Origin: Actinomycetota bacterium
GTDB taxonomy: Bacteria; Actinomycetota; Acidimicrobiia; IMCC26256; JAENVU01
Length of the DNA stretch: 46,395 nucleotides
Assembly: GCA_016870395.1 (NCBI GenBank)
Contig: VGBT01000002.1
Span: forward strand, 133,680 to 180,074
Direction: 5' to 3'
Part shown: one piece after another, positions 16,673 through 25,566 of the stretch
Numbering within the stretch: position 1 is the first letter of the stretch
How the letters are laid out: the number at the start of each line of letters is the position of its first letter
Translations under genes and position numbers: made by a program
The notes under the pieces: generated by a model
Seen by the model: only the letters and a program-made list of their open reading frames with translations
Told to the model about the DNA's origin: nothing
The model's database searches: none

Positions 16673-17164
16673 TCAGGCCGCGAGCCGGGTCGAGAGGTCG
16701 TTGCACGCCTCGCAGGTGGCCTCGGGCACGACCCCGAGGCGCATGAGCATCGCGAAGACCTTGCAACCGAAACAGTAGGCGAACACCGACTCGCAGAAGG
16801 CGGCGAACACGAGACCGGCCAGGATCACCTGGGCGACGCCGTCGGCGCCGAAGCCGAAGTGGGCGACGAGCGCGCTGAGCGAGAACGCGGCGCCGATCCC
16901 CTGCGCGAAGCGCTTGGGTGGGCCTGCGACCAACCGGGGGGTCACGTCGAGCCGAGGGGTGACGACGCGGGTGACGAGCTGGCCGAGCGGGCTGAAGCTA
17001 GGTCCCGCGAGCACGCGCGCGACGAAGCCGTATGCGAGGGGCACCAGCACCCACCACTGGCCGAGCCCGAGCACCGCGCCCGCCATCACGACCACGCCCG
17101 CCGCGACGAGACGCGCGGAGACCTCGTTGACGGGGTTCGGGAAGGCGAGCAGCCGTCGGACCAT
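16673..17164 (-). CDS. DUF4395 integral membrane protein
   Basis: 163 residues from ATG at 17164. The N-terminus FPNPVNEVSARLVAAG, two central hydrophobic segments, and the C-terminal motif AYCFGCKVFAMLMR followed by CEACND are typical of DUF4395, a membrane family often linked to thiol or thioredoxin-like genes; the cysteine pairs suggest a redox or metal role, which is inference. It ends 46 bases before the PLP gene on the same strand. Confidence 0.82.
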   Translation of the reverse strand: MVRRLLAFPNPVNEVSARLVAAGVVVMAGAVLGLGQWWVLVPLAYGFVARVLAGPSFSPLGQLVTRVVTPRLDVTPRLVAGPPKRFAQGIGAAFSLSALVAHFGFGADGVAQVILAGLVFAAFCESVFAYCFGCKVFAMLMRLGVVPEATCEACNDLSTRLAA

Positions 17165-17309
17165 GTCGGCAACCTACGGCGCAATTCCCGACCATGCAAG
17201 TCGTCTTTTGTCACATGCCCCGCGGGCTGGCAGATGGCTTGCACTTGGGTGCGCGACCAGGCAGTCTCTTGCACCGCCTGACGCCTCGTCAGGTTCGTGA
17301 GGGGGAACC

Positions 17310-18701
17310 GTGCAGCGATTGAGGTGGGTGGCCCTGCTGTTGGTGTTAGCGCTCGTGGCCGCGGCATGCGGCCGTAGCGACGACAAGTCCGAGGGCTCGT
17401 CGGGCTCCACGACGACCGCCGGATCCAGTGGCGTCAAGAGCGCAGACTTCGGGTCACTCACCGAGGTCTGCCAGGACGGCGATCCGTCGGATGGGCCCGC
17501 ACCGGGCGTCTCGGCCGACGAGATCAACATCGCCACGTTCTCGGACCCTGGTTTCACCGGGCGCCAGGGCCTCAACCAGGAGCTGTTCGACACCGCAGAG
17601 GTGTTCGCGGCCTGGTGCAACGAACGGGGCGGGATCAACGGCCGCGAGATCGTGGTCCACGAGCGCGACTCCGCGCTGTTCAACGTGAAGGCCAAGATGA
17701 CCGAGGCCTGCGCCGAGGACTTCATGATGGTCGGCGGCGGCGCGGTCTTCGACCAAGACGGCGTGAGGACCCGGCTCGAGTGCATGCTGCCCGACATCGC
17801 CGGGTACGCGGTGTCGCCAGAGGTCCGCGGCTCGGATCTGCTCGTGCAGCCGGTCCCGAACTCGATCAAGACCCTCCCTGTGGGCGACTACGTCTACCTC
17901 AAGCGGAAGTACCCGGACGCAGTCGACCACGTCGGCATCCTCACCGGCGATCTCGTGACCACCAAGCTCGTCGGCCAGCAGAACAAGGAGGCGGTCGAGA
18001 GCCTCGGGTTCGAAGTCGTCTACGACGACGTGTACCCGCCGGCCGGCGTCACCGACTGGACGCCCTACGCCCAGGGCGTGAAAGACAAGGGCGTGAAGGG
18101 GCTCATCTGGGTCGGCGAGCCCGAGAACCTTGCCGGCCTCATGAAGGCGTTCGCGAACATCGGCTACGACCTCGACTGGGTCCGCACCGACGCCAACCAC
18201 TACGACCAGAAGCTCATCGAGGTGGCGGGCTCCGCCCTCGACGTCCCGGTGCTCATCCGGAGCGCGTTCGAGCCCTTCGAGGACGCGAGCGACGACAACG
18301 CGACCGGTAAGTACCTCGCGGCGTTCGAGCAGTACAAGCCCGACGGCAAGAGCCGCGGCTACCTGGGCCTGCAGGCATGGTCGGCATGGCTGCTCTTCGC
18401 CGAGGCGGCCAAGCAGTGCGGCAACAACCTCACCCGCAAGTGCGTCATGGAGAACGCGCAGAAGGTCAACGAGTGGACCGGCGGGGGCCTGCACGCCAAG
18501 ACCGACCCCGGCAGCGGTGACGCCTCGCCGTGCTTCGCGCTCGAGCGAGCAACGCCCGACGGCTTCAAGCTGGTGAGCGACACCAAGCCCGACGACGGCA
18601 TCTTCAACTGTGACCCCAACAACGTGTACACGCTGACGGGCGACTACCCGAGCGGCGTGACGCTCGAGGAGGTCGGCAAGAGCATCTCCGAGCTGAAGTA
18701 G
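17310..18701 (+). CDS. Branched-chain-amino-acid-type ABC transporter substrate-binding lipoprotein
   Basis: 463 residues from GTG at 17310 with GAGGGGG about 7 bases upstream. The lipoprotein signal peptide ends VAAAC with Cys20 as lipid anchor, then a Ser/Gly/Thr-rich linker. The mature domain is a type I periplasmic binding protein (Peripla_BP_6): INIATFSDPGFTGRQGL, AWCNERGGINGREI, VDHVGILTGDLVTTK. First gene of the transport operon running to 22310. The ligand could be an amino acid, amide, urea or aromatic acid; binding residues cannot be assigned. Confidence 0.9.
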   Translation: MQRLRWVALLLVLALVAAACGRSDDKSEGSSGSTTTAGSSGVKSADFGSLTEVCQDGDPSDGPAPGVSADEINIATFSDPGFTGRQGLNQELFDTAEVFAAWCNERGGINGREIVVHERDSALFNVKAKMTEACAEDFMMVGGGAVFDQDGVRTRLECMLPDIAGYAVSPEVRGSDLLVQPVPNSIKTLPVGDYVYLKRKYPDAVDHVGILTGDLVTTKLVGQQNKEAVESLGFEVVYDDVYPPAGVTDWTPYAQGVKDKGVKGLIWVGEPENLAGLMKAFANIGYDLDWVRTDANHYDQKLIEVAGSALDVPVLIRSAFEPFEDASDDNATGKYLAAFEQYKPDGKSRGYLGLQAWSAWLLFAEAAKQCGNNLTRKCVMENAQKVNEWTGGGLHAKTDPGSGDASPCFALERATPDGFKLVSDTKPDDGIFNCDPNNVYTLTGDYPSGVTLEEVGKSISELK

Positions 18702-18713
18702 CGCCGGGCGTAC

Positions 18714-20885
18714 GTGGACAAGTTCCTCACGTTCACGATCGTCGGCCTGACGCTCGCGGCGATCTACGCGATCATCGCGAGCGGTCTGGTCCTCACCTAC
18801 ACAACGACCGGCATCTTCAACTTCGCCCACGGCGCGGCGGGGATGCTCGCCGCGTTCACGTACTGGCAGCTCCGTTACGACTGGGGCTGGTCGGCACCGA
18901 TCGCGCTGTTCGTGGTGCTGCTCGTGCTCGCGCCGCTGTTCGGCGTACTGCTCGAGACGGTGATCATGCGCGGGCTCCAGGGGACGACCGAGACCGTCAA
19001 GCTCGTCGTCTCGATCTCGCTACTCCTGTTCATGATCGGCCTCGCCCAGCTGATCTGGAGGCCCGGGGTCAGCCGACCGATGCCCTCGTTCTTCGAGGGG
19101 CGCACACCGATCGACCTCGGCCCGACGACGATCACCTGGCACCAGGCGATCACCATCGCCGTCGCCATCGCGGTCGCGATCGGCTTGCGCATCTTCCTGA
19201 CCCGGGCCCGCATCGGCATCGCCATGCGCGCCGCCGTCGACGATCGCTCGCTCACGATGCTCAACGGCGCCCGGCCGAATCGGGTCTCGATGCTCGCCTG
19301 GGCGCTCGGAACCTCACTCGCGGCGCTCGGCGGGATCCTGATCGCGCCAGGTCCGGGCCTCGAGGCCGCGTCGCTCTCCCTGCTGATCGTCTCGGCGTAC
19401 GCGGCCGCGGTGTTCGGACGCCTCCGTAGCCTTCCCATGACCTTCGTGGGCGCGATCGTGGTCGGCCTTGCCGAGGGCTACCTCGCGGGCTACCTGCCCC
19501 AGAACCAGTACCTCACCGGCTTCCGGATCGCCAGCCCCGCGATCATCCTGTTCATCGTGCTCCTCGTCCTGCCCAACCCGCGCCTGCGCGGGCGCATGAC
19601 GAGGTCGCGCGAGTTCTTCCCGATGCCGACGATCACCGGTGGCCTCGGGTTCGCGCTCACCCTCGTGGTCGCCGCCGTGATGCTGGCCACGACGCTCAGC
19701 GACGCCGATCTCATCACCTACGGCCGCGTCTTCCCGATCGGGATCGTCGCGCTGTCGCTCGTCCCGCTCGCCGGCTTCGCCGGCCAGATCTCGCTGTGCC
19801 AGCTCAGCTTCGCGGGTATCGGCGCCATCGTGATGGCGCACCTCGGAGCGGGCGGGGATCCACTCGCTCTCGTCTGGGCGGTCCTGATCGCCGCCGCGGT
19901 GGGGGCGGTCGTCGCGCTCCCGGCGTTGCGGCTCTCCGGCATCTACCTCGCGCTGGGCACCGCGGCGTTCGCGGTGATCCTCGACCGTTGGGTGTTCAAC
20001 CTGCCGCGCTTCGAGGTGTTCGGTCTCTTCGAGGTCAACCTCTTCGCCGGGGGCTCGGTGGCGGTCGATCCCATCCGCGCGTTCGGCACCGAGTTCGACG
20101 ATCCCGCGTCCCAGATGATCATCGCGGCGGTCGCGTTCGCGCTCGTGGCGCTCCTCGTCGTCTGGATCCGGCGCGGTCGGCTCGGCCGTCGGCTCCTCGC
20201 CATGAAGGACAGCGAAGCGGCATGCGCGACGCTCGGGCTCAACCTGCTCAGGACCAAGCTCACCGTGTTCGCCCTCTCGGCCGGGATCGCCGGCCTGGGC
20301 GGTGCGCTCTATGCCACCCAGCTCACGAGCGTCCAGCCCGGGAACTTCGAGCTCGTGCAGAGCCTTCAGGTCTTCGCCCTCACGGTCGTGGGCGGGATCG
20401 GCGCGGTCGGCGGCGCGCTCTTCGCCGCAGTGTCGCTCTACGCGTTCCTGCCGCTGCTCACCACCCTCTGGCCGGCAACGGTCCGCTGGGTGGGCCTGCT
20501 CCCCGGCGCAACCGGCATCGGCCTGGGTCGCAACCCGAACGGCGCGGTCCACGAGATCCGGCAAGGATTCCTCCCGCTGTTGGCGGCCCGGGCCGTCCTC
20601 ACGGTCATGTGCGTCGCGGTGACCGGCGCGTACGTCTTGCGGCTGCTCGATTTCATCGACAACTGGACCTTCGTGGTGCTGCTGATCGCCTGCCCCGTGA
20701 TCGCCACGATCGCGGCCGGTCTCGCCAAGCCCAGGGCCGTCGAGGTGGCAGCCGGTCACGGCGCGGAGCTGCACGACGTCCCGGTCGAGTGGCGAGGGAT
20801 CGACCGACCGTGGACCGAAGCCGACGCCGAGGAGCTCGACCGCCGGCTCGGCCTCAGCGAAGTGGAGCTGCGCGGTGTCGGCTGA
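18714..20885 (+). CDS. Fused LivH-LivM ABC permease
   Basis: 723 residues from GTG at 18714, 12 bases after the binding-protein stop. Residues about 1-295 are the LivH-type permease (LTYTTTGIFNFAHGAAGM, then NGARPNRVSMLAWALG). Residues about 305-630 are the LivM-type permease (GFAGQISLCQLSFAGIGA, then RGRLGRRLLAMKDSEAACAT). A further pair of hydrophobic segments and an acidic soluble tail (GIDRPWTEADAEELDRRL) follow. One chain therefore supplies both halves of the channel. Its 3' end overlaps livG by 11 bases. Confidence 0.9.
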   Translation: MDKFLTFTIVGLTLAAIYAIIASGLVLTYTTTGIFNFAHGAAGMLAAFTYWQLRYDWGWSAPIALFVVLLVLAPLFGVLLETVIMRGLQGTTETVKLVVSISLLLFMIGLAQLIWRPGVSRPMPSFFEGRTPIDLGPTTITWHQAITIAVAIAVAIGLRIFLTRARIGIAMRAAVDDRSLTMLNGARPNRVSMLAWALGTSLAALGGILIAPGPGLEAASLSLLIVSAYAAAVFGRLRSLPMTFVGAIVVGLAEGYLAGYLPQNQYLTGFRIASPAIILFIVLLVLPNPRLRGRMTRSREFFPMPTITGGLGFALTLVVAAVMLATTLSDADLITYGRVFPIGIVALSLVPLAGFAGQISLCQLSFAGIGAIVMAHLGAGGDPLALVWAVLIAAAVGAVVALPALRLSGIYLALGTAAFAVILDRWVFNLPRFEVFGLFEVNLFAGGSVAVDPIRAFGTEFDDPASQMIIAAVAFALVALLVVWIRRGRLGRRLLAMKDSEAACATLGLNLLRTKLTVFALSAGIAGLGGALYATQLTSVQPGNFELVQSLQVFALTVVGGIGAVGGALFAAVSLYAFLPLLTTLWPATVRWVGLLPGATGIGLGRNPNGAVHEIRQGFLPLLAARAVLTVMCVAVTGAYVLRLLDFIDNWTFVVLLIACPVIATIAAGLAKPRAVEVAAGHGAELHDVPVEWRGIDRPWTEADAEELDRRLGLSEVELRGVG

Positions 20886-21618
20886 CACGAACGCGCTGTT
20901 GTCGGTGCACGACGTCACCGTTCGCTTCGGTGGCAACGTCGCGCTCGACGAAGTGAGCCTCGACGCCGTGCCCGGCTGCGTCACCGGCCTGATCGGCCCG
21001 AACGGCGCGGGCAAGACCACGCTGTTCAACGCCATCACCGGTTTGCTGCCGCCGGACGCGGGTCGGGTCCTGCTCGGTAAGCGCGACGTGACCAAGATCG
21101 GGCCGACCCGCCGGGCCCGCCTCGGCCTGGCCCGAACGTTCCAGCGGCTCGAGCTCTTCAGCCTGCTGAGCGTGCGCGAGAACATCCGTGTCGCCGCCGA
21201 CATCCGGCGCGGATGGTCGCGTGACAAGGCCAACCCGACTGAGGTGGTCGAGTCCATCATCGATCGCATCGGGCTGAGCGACGTTGCCGATGCTCGCGTC
21301 GATGCACTCCCCACGGGCCAGTGCCGCCTGGTCGAGCTCGGCCGGTGCCTGGCCACGCGGCCCCAGGTGCTGCTGCTCGACGAGCCGGCCTCGGGCCAGA
21401 ACGAGACCGAGACCGCCGCCTTCGCGGAGCTCCTCGTCGAGCTCGCCCACGAGGGCATCGCGGTCGTCCTCGTGGAGCACGACGTCCATCTCGTCATGAA
21501 CGTCTGCCAGACGGTGCACGTGCTCGACTTCGGCCGGATCATCGCCACGGGCACTCCCGAGGAGATCCAGCAGAACGAAGCCGTGCTCACCGCCTACCTG
21601 GGCTCGGTCGCGACGTGA
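20875..21618 (+). CDS. livG: LivG-type ABC transporter ATPase
   Basis: 247 residues from GTG at 20875. Walker A GPNGAGKTT, Q-loop region TFQRLELFSLLSVREN, Walker B VLLLDEPASG, and the switch histidine in VEHDVHLVM are present. The signature loop reads LPTGQCRLVE rather than LSGGQ, a divergence common in LivG proteins. It binds the cytoplasmic loops of the fused permease; the partner ATPase starts at 21615 within its stop codon (GTGA). Confidence 0.9.
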   Translation: MSADTNALLSVHDVTVRFGGNVALDEVSLDAVPGCVTGLIGPNGAGKTTLFNAITGLLPPDAGRVLLGKRDVTKIGPTRRARLGLARTFQRLELFSLLSVRENIRVAADIRRGWSRDKANPTEVVESIIDRIGLSDVADARVDALPTGQCRLVELGRCLATRPQVLLLDEPASGQNETETAAFAELLVELAHEGIAVVLVEHDVHLVMNVCQTVHVLDFGRIIATGTPEEIQQNEAVLTAYLGSVAT

Positions 21619-22310
21619 ACCTGCTCGAGCTGCGCGAGATCCGGGCCGGCTACGACCGCATCGACGTCCTGTTCGGCATCGACCTCGTCGTTCCCGAGGG
21701 CAGCGTCGTGGCACTCCTCGGCCCGAACGGGGCCGGCAAGTCCACCACGTTGCGCGTCGCCGCCGGTTTGCACCCACCGACGGCAGGCGATGTGCTCGTC
21801 GCGGGGCGGCGGGTCAACGGCGTCCCACCGGAGGAGCTCGCCCGCCGCGGCCTGTGCCTCATTCCCGAGGGTCGCGGCATCTTTCCCAACCTCACGGTGC
21901 GCGAAAACCTGCGCATGATGAGCTACACCGGCGTCAAGCTCGCCGACATCGAGGAGCGCGCGTTCGACCGCTTCCCCCGCCTCGGGGAGCGGATCGTCCA
22001 GACCGCGGGGACGCTCTCCGGTGGCGAGCAGCAGATGCTCGCGATGGCCCGCGGGCTCGCGACCGATCCGGCGCTGCTCCTCCTCGACGAGCTGTCGATG
22101 GGGCTGGCGCCGATCATCGTCGAGGAGCTGTACGAGATCGTTGCCCAGGTCGCGCGAGAAGGCGTGTCGATCCTGGTGGTGGAGCAGTTCGCGAGCACCG
22201 TCCTCGGCGTCGCCGACTACGCGGCGATCCTGGTGCACGGTCGCGTGGCCAGGGTGGGCCGCCCGGCCGAGCTCGCGGATGACCTGTCCGAGGCCTACCT
22301 GGGGGCATGA
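21615..22310 (+). CDS. livF: LivF-type ABC transporter ATPase
   Basis: 231 residues from GTG at 21615, overlapping livG by 4 bases. Walker A GPNGAGKST, the LivF hallmark IPEGRGIFPNLTVRENL, signature LSGGEQQMLA, Walker B LLLLDELSMG and switch VVEQFAST are all intact. It completes the import system: binding protein, fused permease and two ATPases. Confidence 0.92.
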   Translation: MNLLELREIRAGYDRIDVLFGIDLVVPEGSVVALLGPNGAGKSTTLRVAAGLHPPTAGDVLVAGRRVNGVPPEELARRGLCLIPEGRGIFPNLTVRENLRMMSYTGVKLADIEERAFDRFPRLGERIVQTAGTLSGGEQQMLAMARGLATDPALLLLDELSMGLAPIIVEELYEIVAQVAREGVSILVVEQFASTVLGVADYAAILVHGRVARVGRPAELADDLSEAYLGA

Positions 22311-22317
22311 GGAGAAG

Positions 22318-22701
22318 ATGAGCGAGACCCACGACCGCGTCGAGCAGTTCAAGCAGGAGATCTCCGAGATGAAGGTGAAGGACCCGGCAACGGGCCGCGA
22401 CCGCGTCTGGCTGCGGGTCGGCGTCGCGCTCATGGTGGTGGGCCTGGGCGTTGCCGTCGCCGCGTACTTCCCGTCGCACGCCGGCAACGACCTCGAGCAG
22501 CGCGACGCGATCGTCATGGCGCTCGGAGGCCTGGCTGCGACCGTGGTCGGCTCGGCGTTGTTCCTCCGGTACTCGCTGGCGGGCTTCCTGCGATTCTGGC
22601 TGGCCCGCTTCGTCTACGAGCAGCAGGCCCAGACGGACCGACTGCTGGGCGCCGGCCCGGAGAAGTCCCCTCAGGAAGGGCTCCCTCGGCTCAACGGCTA
22701 G
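22318..22701 (+). CDS. Small two-helix membrane protein at the end of the transporter operon
   Basis: 127 residues from ATG at 22318 with GAGGAGA just upstream, 7 bases after livF. A charged N-terminal region (residues 1-30) is followed by two membrane helices (about 33-50 and 66-85) and a basic/amphipathic C-terminus. No known domain recognised. Tight spacing suggests a transporter accessory role; this is inference. Its end overlaps the convergent aminotransferase by 11 bases. Confidence 0.75.
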   Translation: MSETHDRVEQFKQEISEMKVKDPATGRDRVWLRVGVALMVVGLGVAVAAYFPSHAGNDLEQRDAIVMALGGLAATVVGSALFLRYSLAGFLRFWLARFVYEQQAQTDRLLGAGPEKSPQEGLPRLNG

Positions 22702-23866
22702 GGCGCAAGGCAAGGAGGCGCTCGATCGCCTCGTCGAGCACCTCGGGGCGCTTGCAGAACGTGAAGCGCACCAGCGACCGTCCGGCATCGGCGTCGTCGT
22801 AGAAGACCGCGTTCGGGACCGCGACCACGCCGCAGCGCTCCGGCAGGCTCCGGCAGAACGCCAGGCCGTCGTCGGCTCCCAGGGGCCGGATGTCGGCGGT
22901 GACGAAGTAGGTGCCTTTGGGCGGGTACACCCTGAACCCGGCCCGGTCGAGCCCGGCGACCAGACGGTCGCGGCGGGCCTGCAGGTCCACCGCGACCTCC
23001 CGGAAGTAGGCGTCGGGAAGCGCGAGTGCGTGCGCGATGGCGTACTGAAACGGTGCGCCGCTCACGTAGGTGAGGAATTGCTTCGCCGTCCGCACCGCGG
23101 CGCACAGCGCCGGCCGCGCGCAGGCCCAACCGATCTTCCAGCCGGTGAAGGAAAAGGTCTTGCCGGCGCTCGAGATCGTGACGGTGCGCTCGCGCATGCC
23201 CGGCAGCGTCGCCAGCGGCACGTGGGCCGCGTCGTCGAACGTGAGGTGCTCGTAGACCTCGTCGGTGACGGCGACGAGGTCGTGCTCGCGGCAGCACTCG
23301 GCGACGATCTCGAGCTCGGCCCGTGAGAACACCTTCCCGGTCGGGTTGTGCGGTGAGTTCAGGAGCAGGACCCGTGTCTCGGGCGAGATCGCCTCGGCGA
23401 GCGCCCGAGGCTCGAACGTGTAGTCGGGCGGGCGCAACGTCACGACCCGCCTGCGGGCGCCGGCCATGGCGACCCCGGCCGCATAGGCGTCGAAGTACGG
23501 CTCGAACATGACCACCTCGTCGCCCTCGTCGCAGAGCGAGAGCAGGGACGCCGCGATCGCCTCGGTGGCTCCCGTGGTGACGAGGATCTCGGAGTCGGGT
23601 TCGTAGTGGAGGTCGTACCAGCGCGCCTGGTGCCGCGCGATCGCGTGGCGCAGCTCGGGGATGCCGATGCCGGGGGGGTACTGGTTGTGGCCCGCGCGGA
23701 TCGCGGCAACCGCGGCGTCTGCGACCTCACGAGGACCGTCGGTGTCGGGATAGCCCTGGCCGAGGTTGATCGCGCCGGTCTGCACCGCGAGCGCCGACAT
23801 CTCGGCGAAGATCGTGGTGCCGAAGCCGTGCAGGCGACGGCTCGGGAACGGGCGCCCGGTGGTCAT
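22691..23866 (-). CDS. Class I/II PLP-dependent aminotransferase
   Basis: 391 residues from ATG at 23866. Features of the fold type I aminotransferase family are complete: INLGQGYPDTDGP, YPPGIGIPELRHAIA, SPHNPTGK with Asn174, TDEVYEHL with Asp202 and Tyr205, Schiff-base Lys236 in SSAGKTFSFTGWKIGW, and the C-terminal arginine in VRFTFCK. The family includes N-succinyldiaminopimelate aminotransferase (DapC), methionine and kynurenine aminotransferases; I cannot decide between them. Confidence 0.9.
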   Translation of the reverse strand: MTTGRPFPSRRLHGFGTTIFAEMSALAVQTGAINLGQGYPDTDGPREVADAAVAAIRAGHNQYPPGIGIPELRHAIARHQARWYDLHYEPDSEILVTTGATEAIAASLLSLCDEGDEVVMFEPYFDAYAAGVAMAGARRRVVTLRPPDYTFEPRALAEAISPETRVLLLNSPHNPTGKVFSRAELEIVAECCREHDLVAVTDEVYEHLTFDDAAHVPLATLPGMRERTVTISSAGKTFSFTGWKIGWACARPALCAAVRTAKQFLTYVSGAPFQYAIAHALALPDAYFREVAVDLQARRDRLVAGLDRAGFRVYPPKGTYFVTADIRPLGADDGLAFCRSLPERCGVVAVPNAVFYDDADAGRSLVRFTFCKRPEVLDEAIERLLALRPSR

Positions 23867-23900
23867 CGACGCAGGAGGCTAGCGGCGCGAGGATCCCGCA

Positions 23901-24401
23901 GTGCCCGAAGATCCCTACGGCGTCCGCCAGGACGAGCGCGCGACGTTGACCGGCTTCCTCGACTGGTACCGCGGTGTCGTGGCGCGGAAGGCGGATGGCC
24001 TCGGACGCGAGCAGGCAGGCCGCGCTCTCGCACCATCGGGTCTCAGCGTGCTCGGCGTGATCCAGCACCTCGGCTGGGCGGAGCGGCTCTGGTTCCGTTG
24101 GCGCTTCGCGGGCGAGGACCTCGACCCCGACCTTCGCGACGACGGAGGGAACGCGCACACGTTCGTCGTCGCGCCTGATGCCAGCGTCGACGACGTGCTC
24201 GCCGGTTACCACGAAGCCCAGGAAGACGCTCGCCGGATCGTCGCGGCTGCGTCGCTCGACGCGATCGCCGCACGCGAGCATCGGTTGTTCGGCGCGGTCA
24301 GCCTGCGCTGGATCGTCGCGCACATGATCGAGGAGACCGCGCGGCACGCCGGCCACCTGGATCTCATGCGGGAATCGATCGACGGCCGCACCGGCGACTG
24401 A
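23901..24401 (+). CDS. DinB-like (DUF664) metalloprotein
   Basis: 166 residues from GTG at 23901, divergent from the aminotransferase. The four-helix DinB/YfiT fold with its three metal-binding histidines is visible: HLGWAERLWFRWRF (first), then LRWIVAHMIEETARHAGHLD (second and third). Actinobacterial members are mycothiol-dependent S-transferases or isomerases; a thiol-transferase role is the likely but unproven function. Confidence 0.85.
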   Translation: MPEDPYGVRQDERATLTGFLDWYRGVVARKADGLGREQAGRALAPSGLSVLGVIQHLGWAERLWFRWRFAGEDLDPDLRDDGGNAHTFVVAPDASVDDVLAGYHEAQEDARRIVAAASLDAIAAREHRLFGAVSLRWIVAHMIEETARHAGHLDLMRESIDGRTGD

Positions 24402-24463
24402 CTCGCGTGACAACCCCGAGCGCGACTGCTACACAGGTCGGGCACGCTCACGGGGTGAGGGCG

Positions 24464-25378
24464 ATGGTGCGTCGCACGACGACCCTGCTCGCGGTCAGCG
24501 GGGTGCTCGCGGCCGACCTCCTGACCCCGGCAAGCGCGGCCGCGACCACCGACACGGATGCGCCCCGCATCACCGTCACGGTGAACCCGCAGACGCCGCC
24601 TCCGGGTCCCTCGGGTTGGTACCGGGATCTCTCACCCTTCGGCACGCTCCCCTACGTGGTCGACTTCGTGGATCCCTCGGGCCTCGAGGGCGTCGCCTGC
24701 TCCGGGCTCCTCGAGTTCGACATCGGTCCACCCACGATCCTCGGGACCACCTATGGGCACAGCGCCGGCGTGGCCGTCGACGGGGTCCACGTGCTCGACT
24801 GCACGGGCACCGACGACGTCGGGAACAGCGGCGTGGGTCCGGGGTCGTCCCCCATGCCGACGGTCTTCAAGATCGACCGCGCGCCACCCGCCATCGAGTG
24901 CTCGGCACGCGCCCGCTTCCGCCGCCATCCGCACGCCGGCGTGCTGTTCGCCCGCGTCACCGACGCCACCTCGGGCCCCGCACGCTCCGTGGTCGCGGTG
25001 CAGGTCGACCGCTTGCGCACGGGCACCTTCACGGTGCCGGTGACGGCATTCGACGTGGCGGGGAACTCGACCACGTCCAGCTGCACGACGAGATGTGCCA
25101 CCCGGGACGTCGCTGCTGCGACGGGCGCCGATGGCACCCGTCGACGCGCCCGTAGCAAGCGCGCGGCTCAGGCCGAGGCGCGTGCCGATCGGCGGGTGAC
25201 GGCCAGCGCGATCGCGCGCCAGCCGAACATGGCGACGAAGAAGAAGCCGGTCGCGACGACCGTGAAGACCGACACTGCGGGCATACCCCGGAAGATCCAG
25301 CGCAGCGCCCCGCCGATCAGGACCGCGCCCGGGATGGTGATCGCCAGGCGGAGCCACATGCGGGCGGGGCTGGCGTAG
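24464..25378 (+). CDS. Secreted Ig-like/cell-surface protein with a doubtful C-terminus
   Basis: Start placed at ATG 24464, giving a signal peptide (VRRTTTLLAVSGVLAADLLT, cut near PASAAA); an ATG at 24407 is also in frame. The exported part reads as one or two beta-sandwich repeats: ITVTVNPQTPPPGPSGWY, VACSGLL, DCTGTDDVGNSG, then FDVAGNSTTSSC, the last typical of bacterial Ig-like modules. After about 25095 the frame turns basic and low-quality and continues antisense through the DUF3054 gene. I suspect the true stop was lost by a frameshift near 25090-25100. Confidence 0.6.
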   Translation: MVRRTTTLLAVSGVLAADLLTPASAAATTDTDAPRITVTVNPQTPPPGPSGWYRDLSPFGTLPYVVDFVDPSGLEGVACSGLLEFDIGPPTILGTTYGHSAGVAVDGVHVLDCTGTDDVGNSGVGPGSSPMPTVFKIDRAPPAIECSARARFRRHPHAGVLFARVTDATSGPARSVVAVQVDRLRTGTFTVPVTAFDVAGNSTTSSCTTRCATRDVAAATGADGTRRRARSKRAAQAEARADRRVTASAIARQPNMATKKKPVATTVKTDTAGIPRKIQRSAPPIRTAPGMVIARRSHMRAGLA

Positions 25379-25554
25379 AGACGCGTCGCGAGCCCCATCA
25401 CCGCGAACCCGACCGCGAGCGGGGCGATCACCTTCAGCGCCCAGAGCGCGCCGCCGGTGATGTCGTGGTTCTCGCGGCCGGCGGCTACGAACACGACGAG
25501 CACGAGCCCGTCGAGTACGGGCGACCAGCGGACGAGGCGGGGCGACAGCTGCAC
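25168..25554 (-). CDS. DUF3054 membrane protein
   Basis: 128 residues from ATG at 25554. Four hydrophobic segments: LDGLVLVVFVAAG, LWALKVIAPLAVGFAVMGL, WLRLAITIPGAVLIGGALRW, and VFTVVATGFFFVAMFGWRAI. The GRENHD motif after helix 1 is typical of DUF3054, a small actinobacterial/haloarchaeal membrane family of unknown function. It starts 12 bases after the sulfatase stop on the same strand, so probably co-transcribed. Confidence 0.85.
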   Translation of the reverse strand: MQLSPRLVRWSPVLDGLVLVVFVAAGRENHDITGGALWALKVIAPLAVGFAVMGLATRLYASPARMWLRLAITIPGAVLIGGALRWIFRGMPAVSVFTVVATGFFFVAMFGWRAIALAVTRRSARASA

Positions 25555-25566
25555 GGGGCCAGTCTC

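Noticed and set aside
15416-17281. 621-codon plus-strand open frame over the PLP lyase and DUF4395 genes
   Set aside because: Repetitive Arg/His/Glu composition and complete antisense overlap with two convincing genes mark it as a shadow.
19314-21590. Very long open frame (758 codons) on the minus strand opposite the transporter operon
   Set aside because: It is the antisense of the LivHM permease and livG, is rich in Arg/Asp/Glu/Gly low-complexity sequence and has no recognisable domain; long shadow frames are expected at this GC content.
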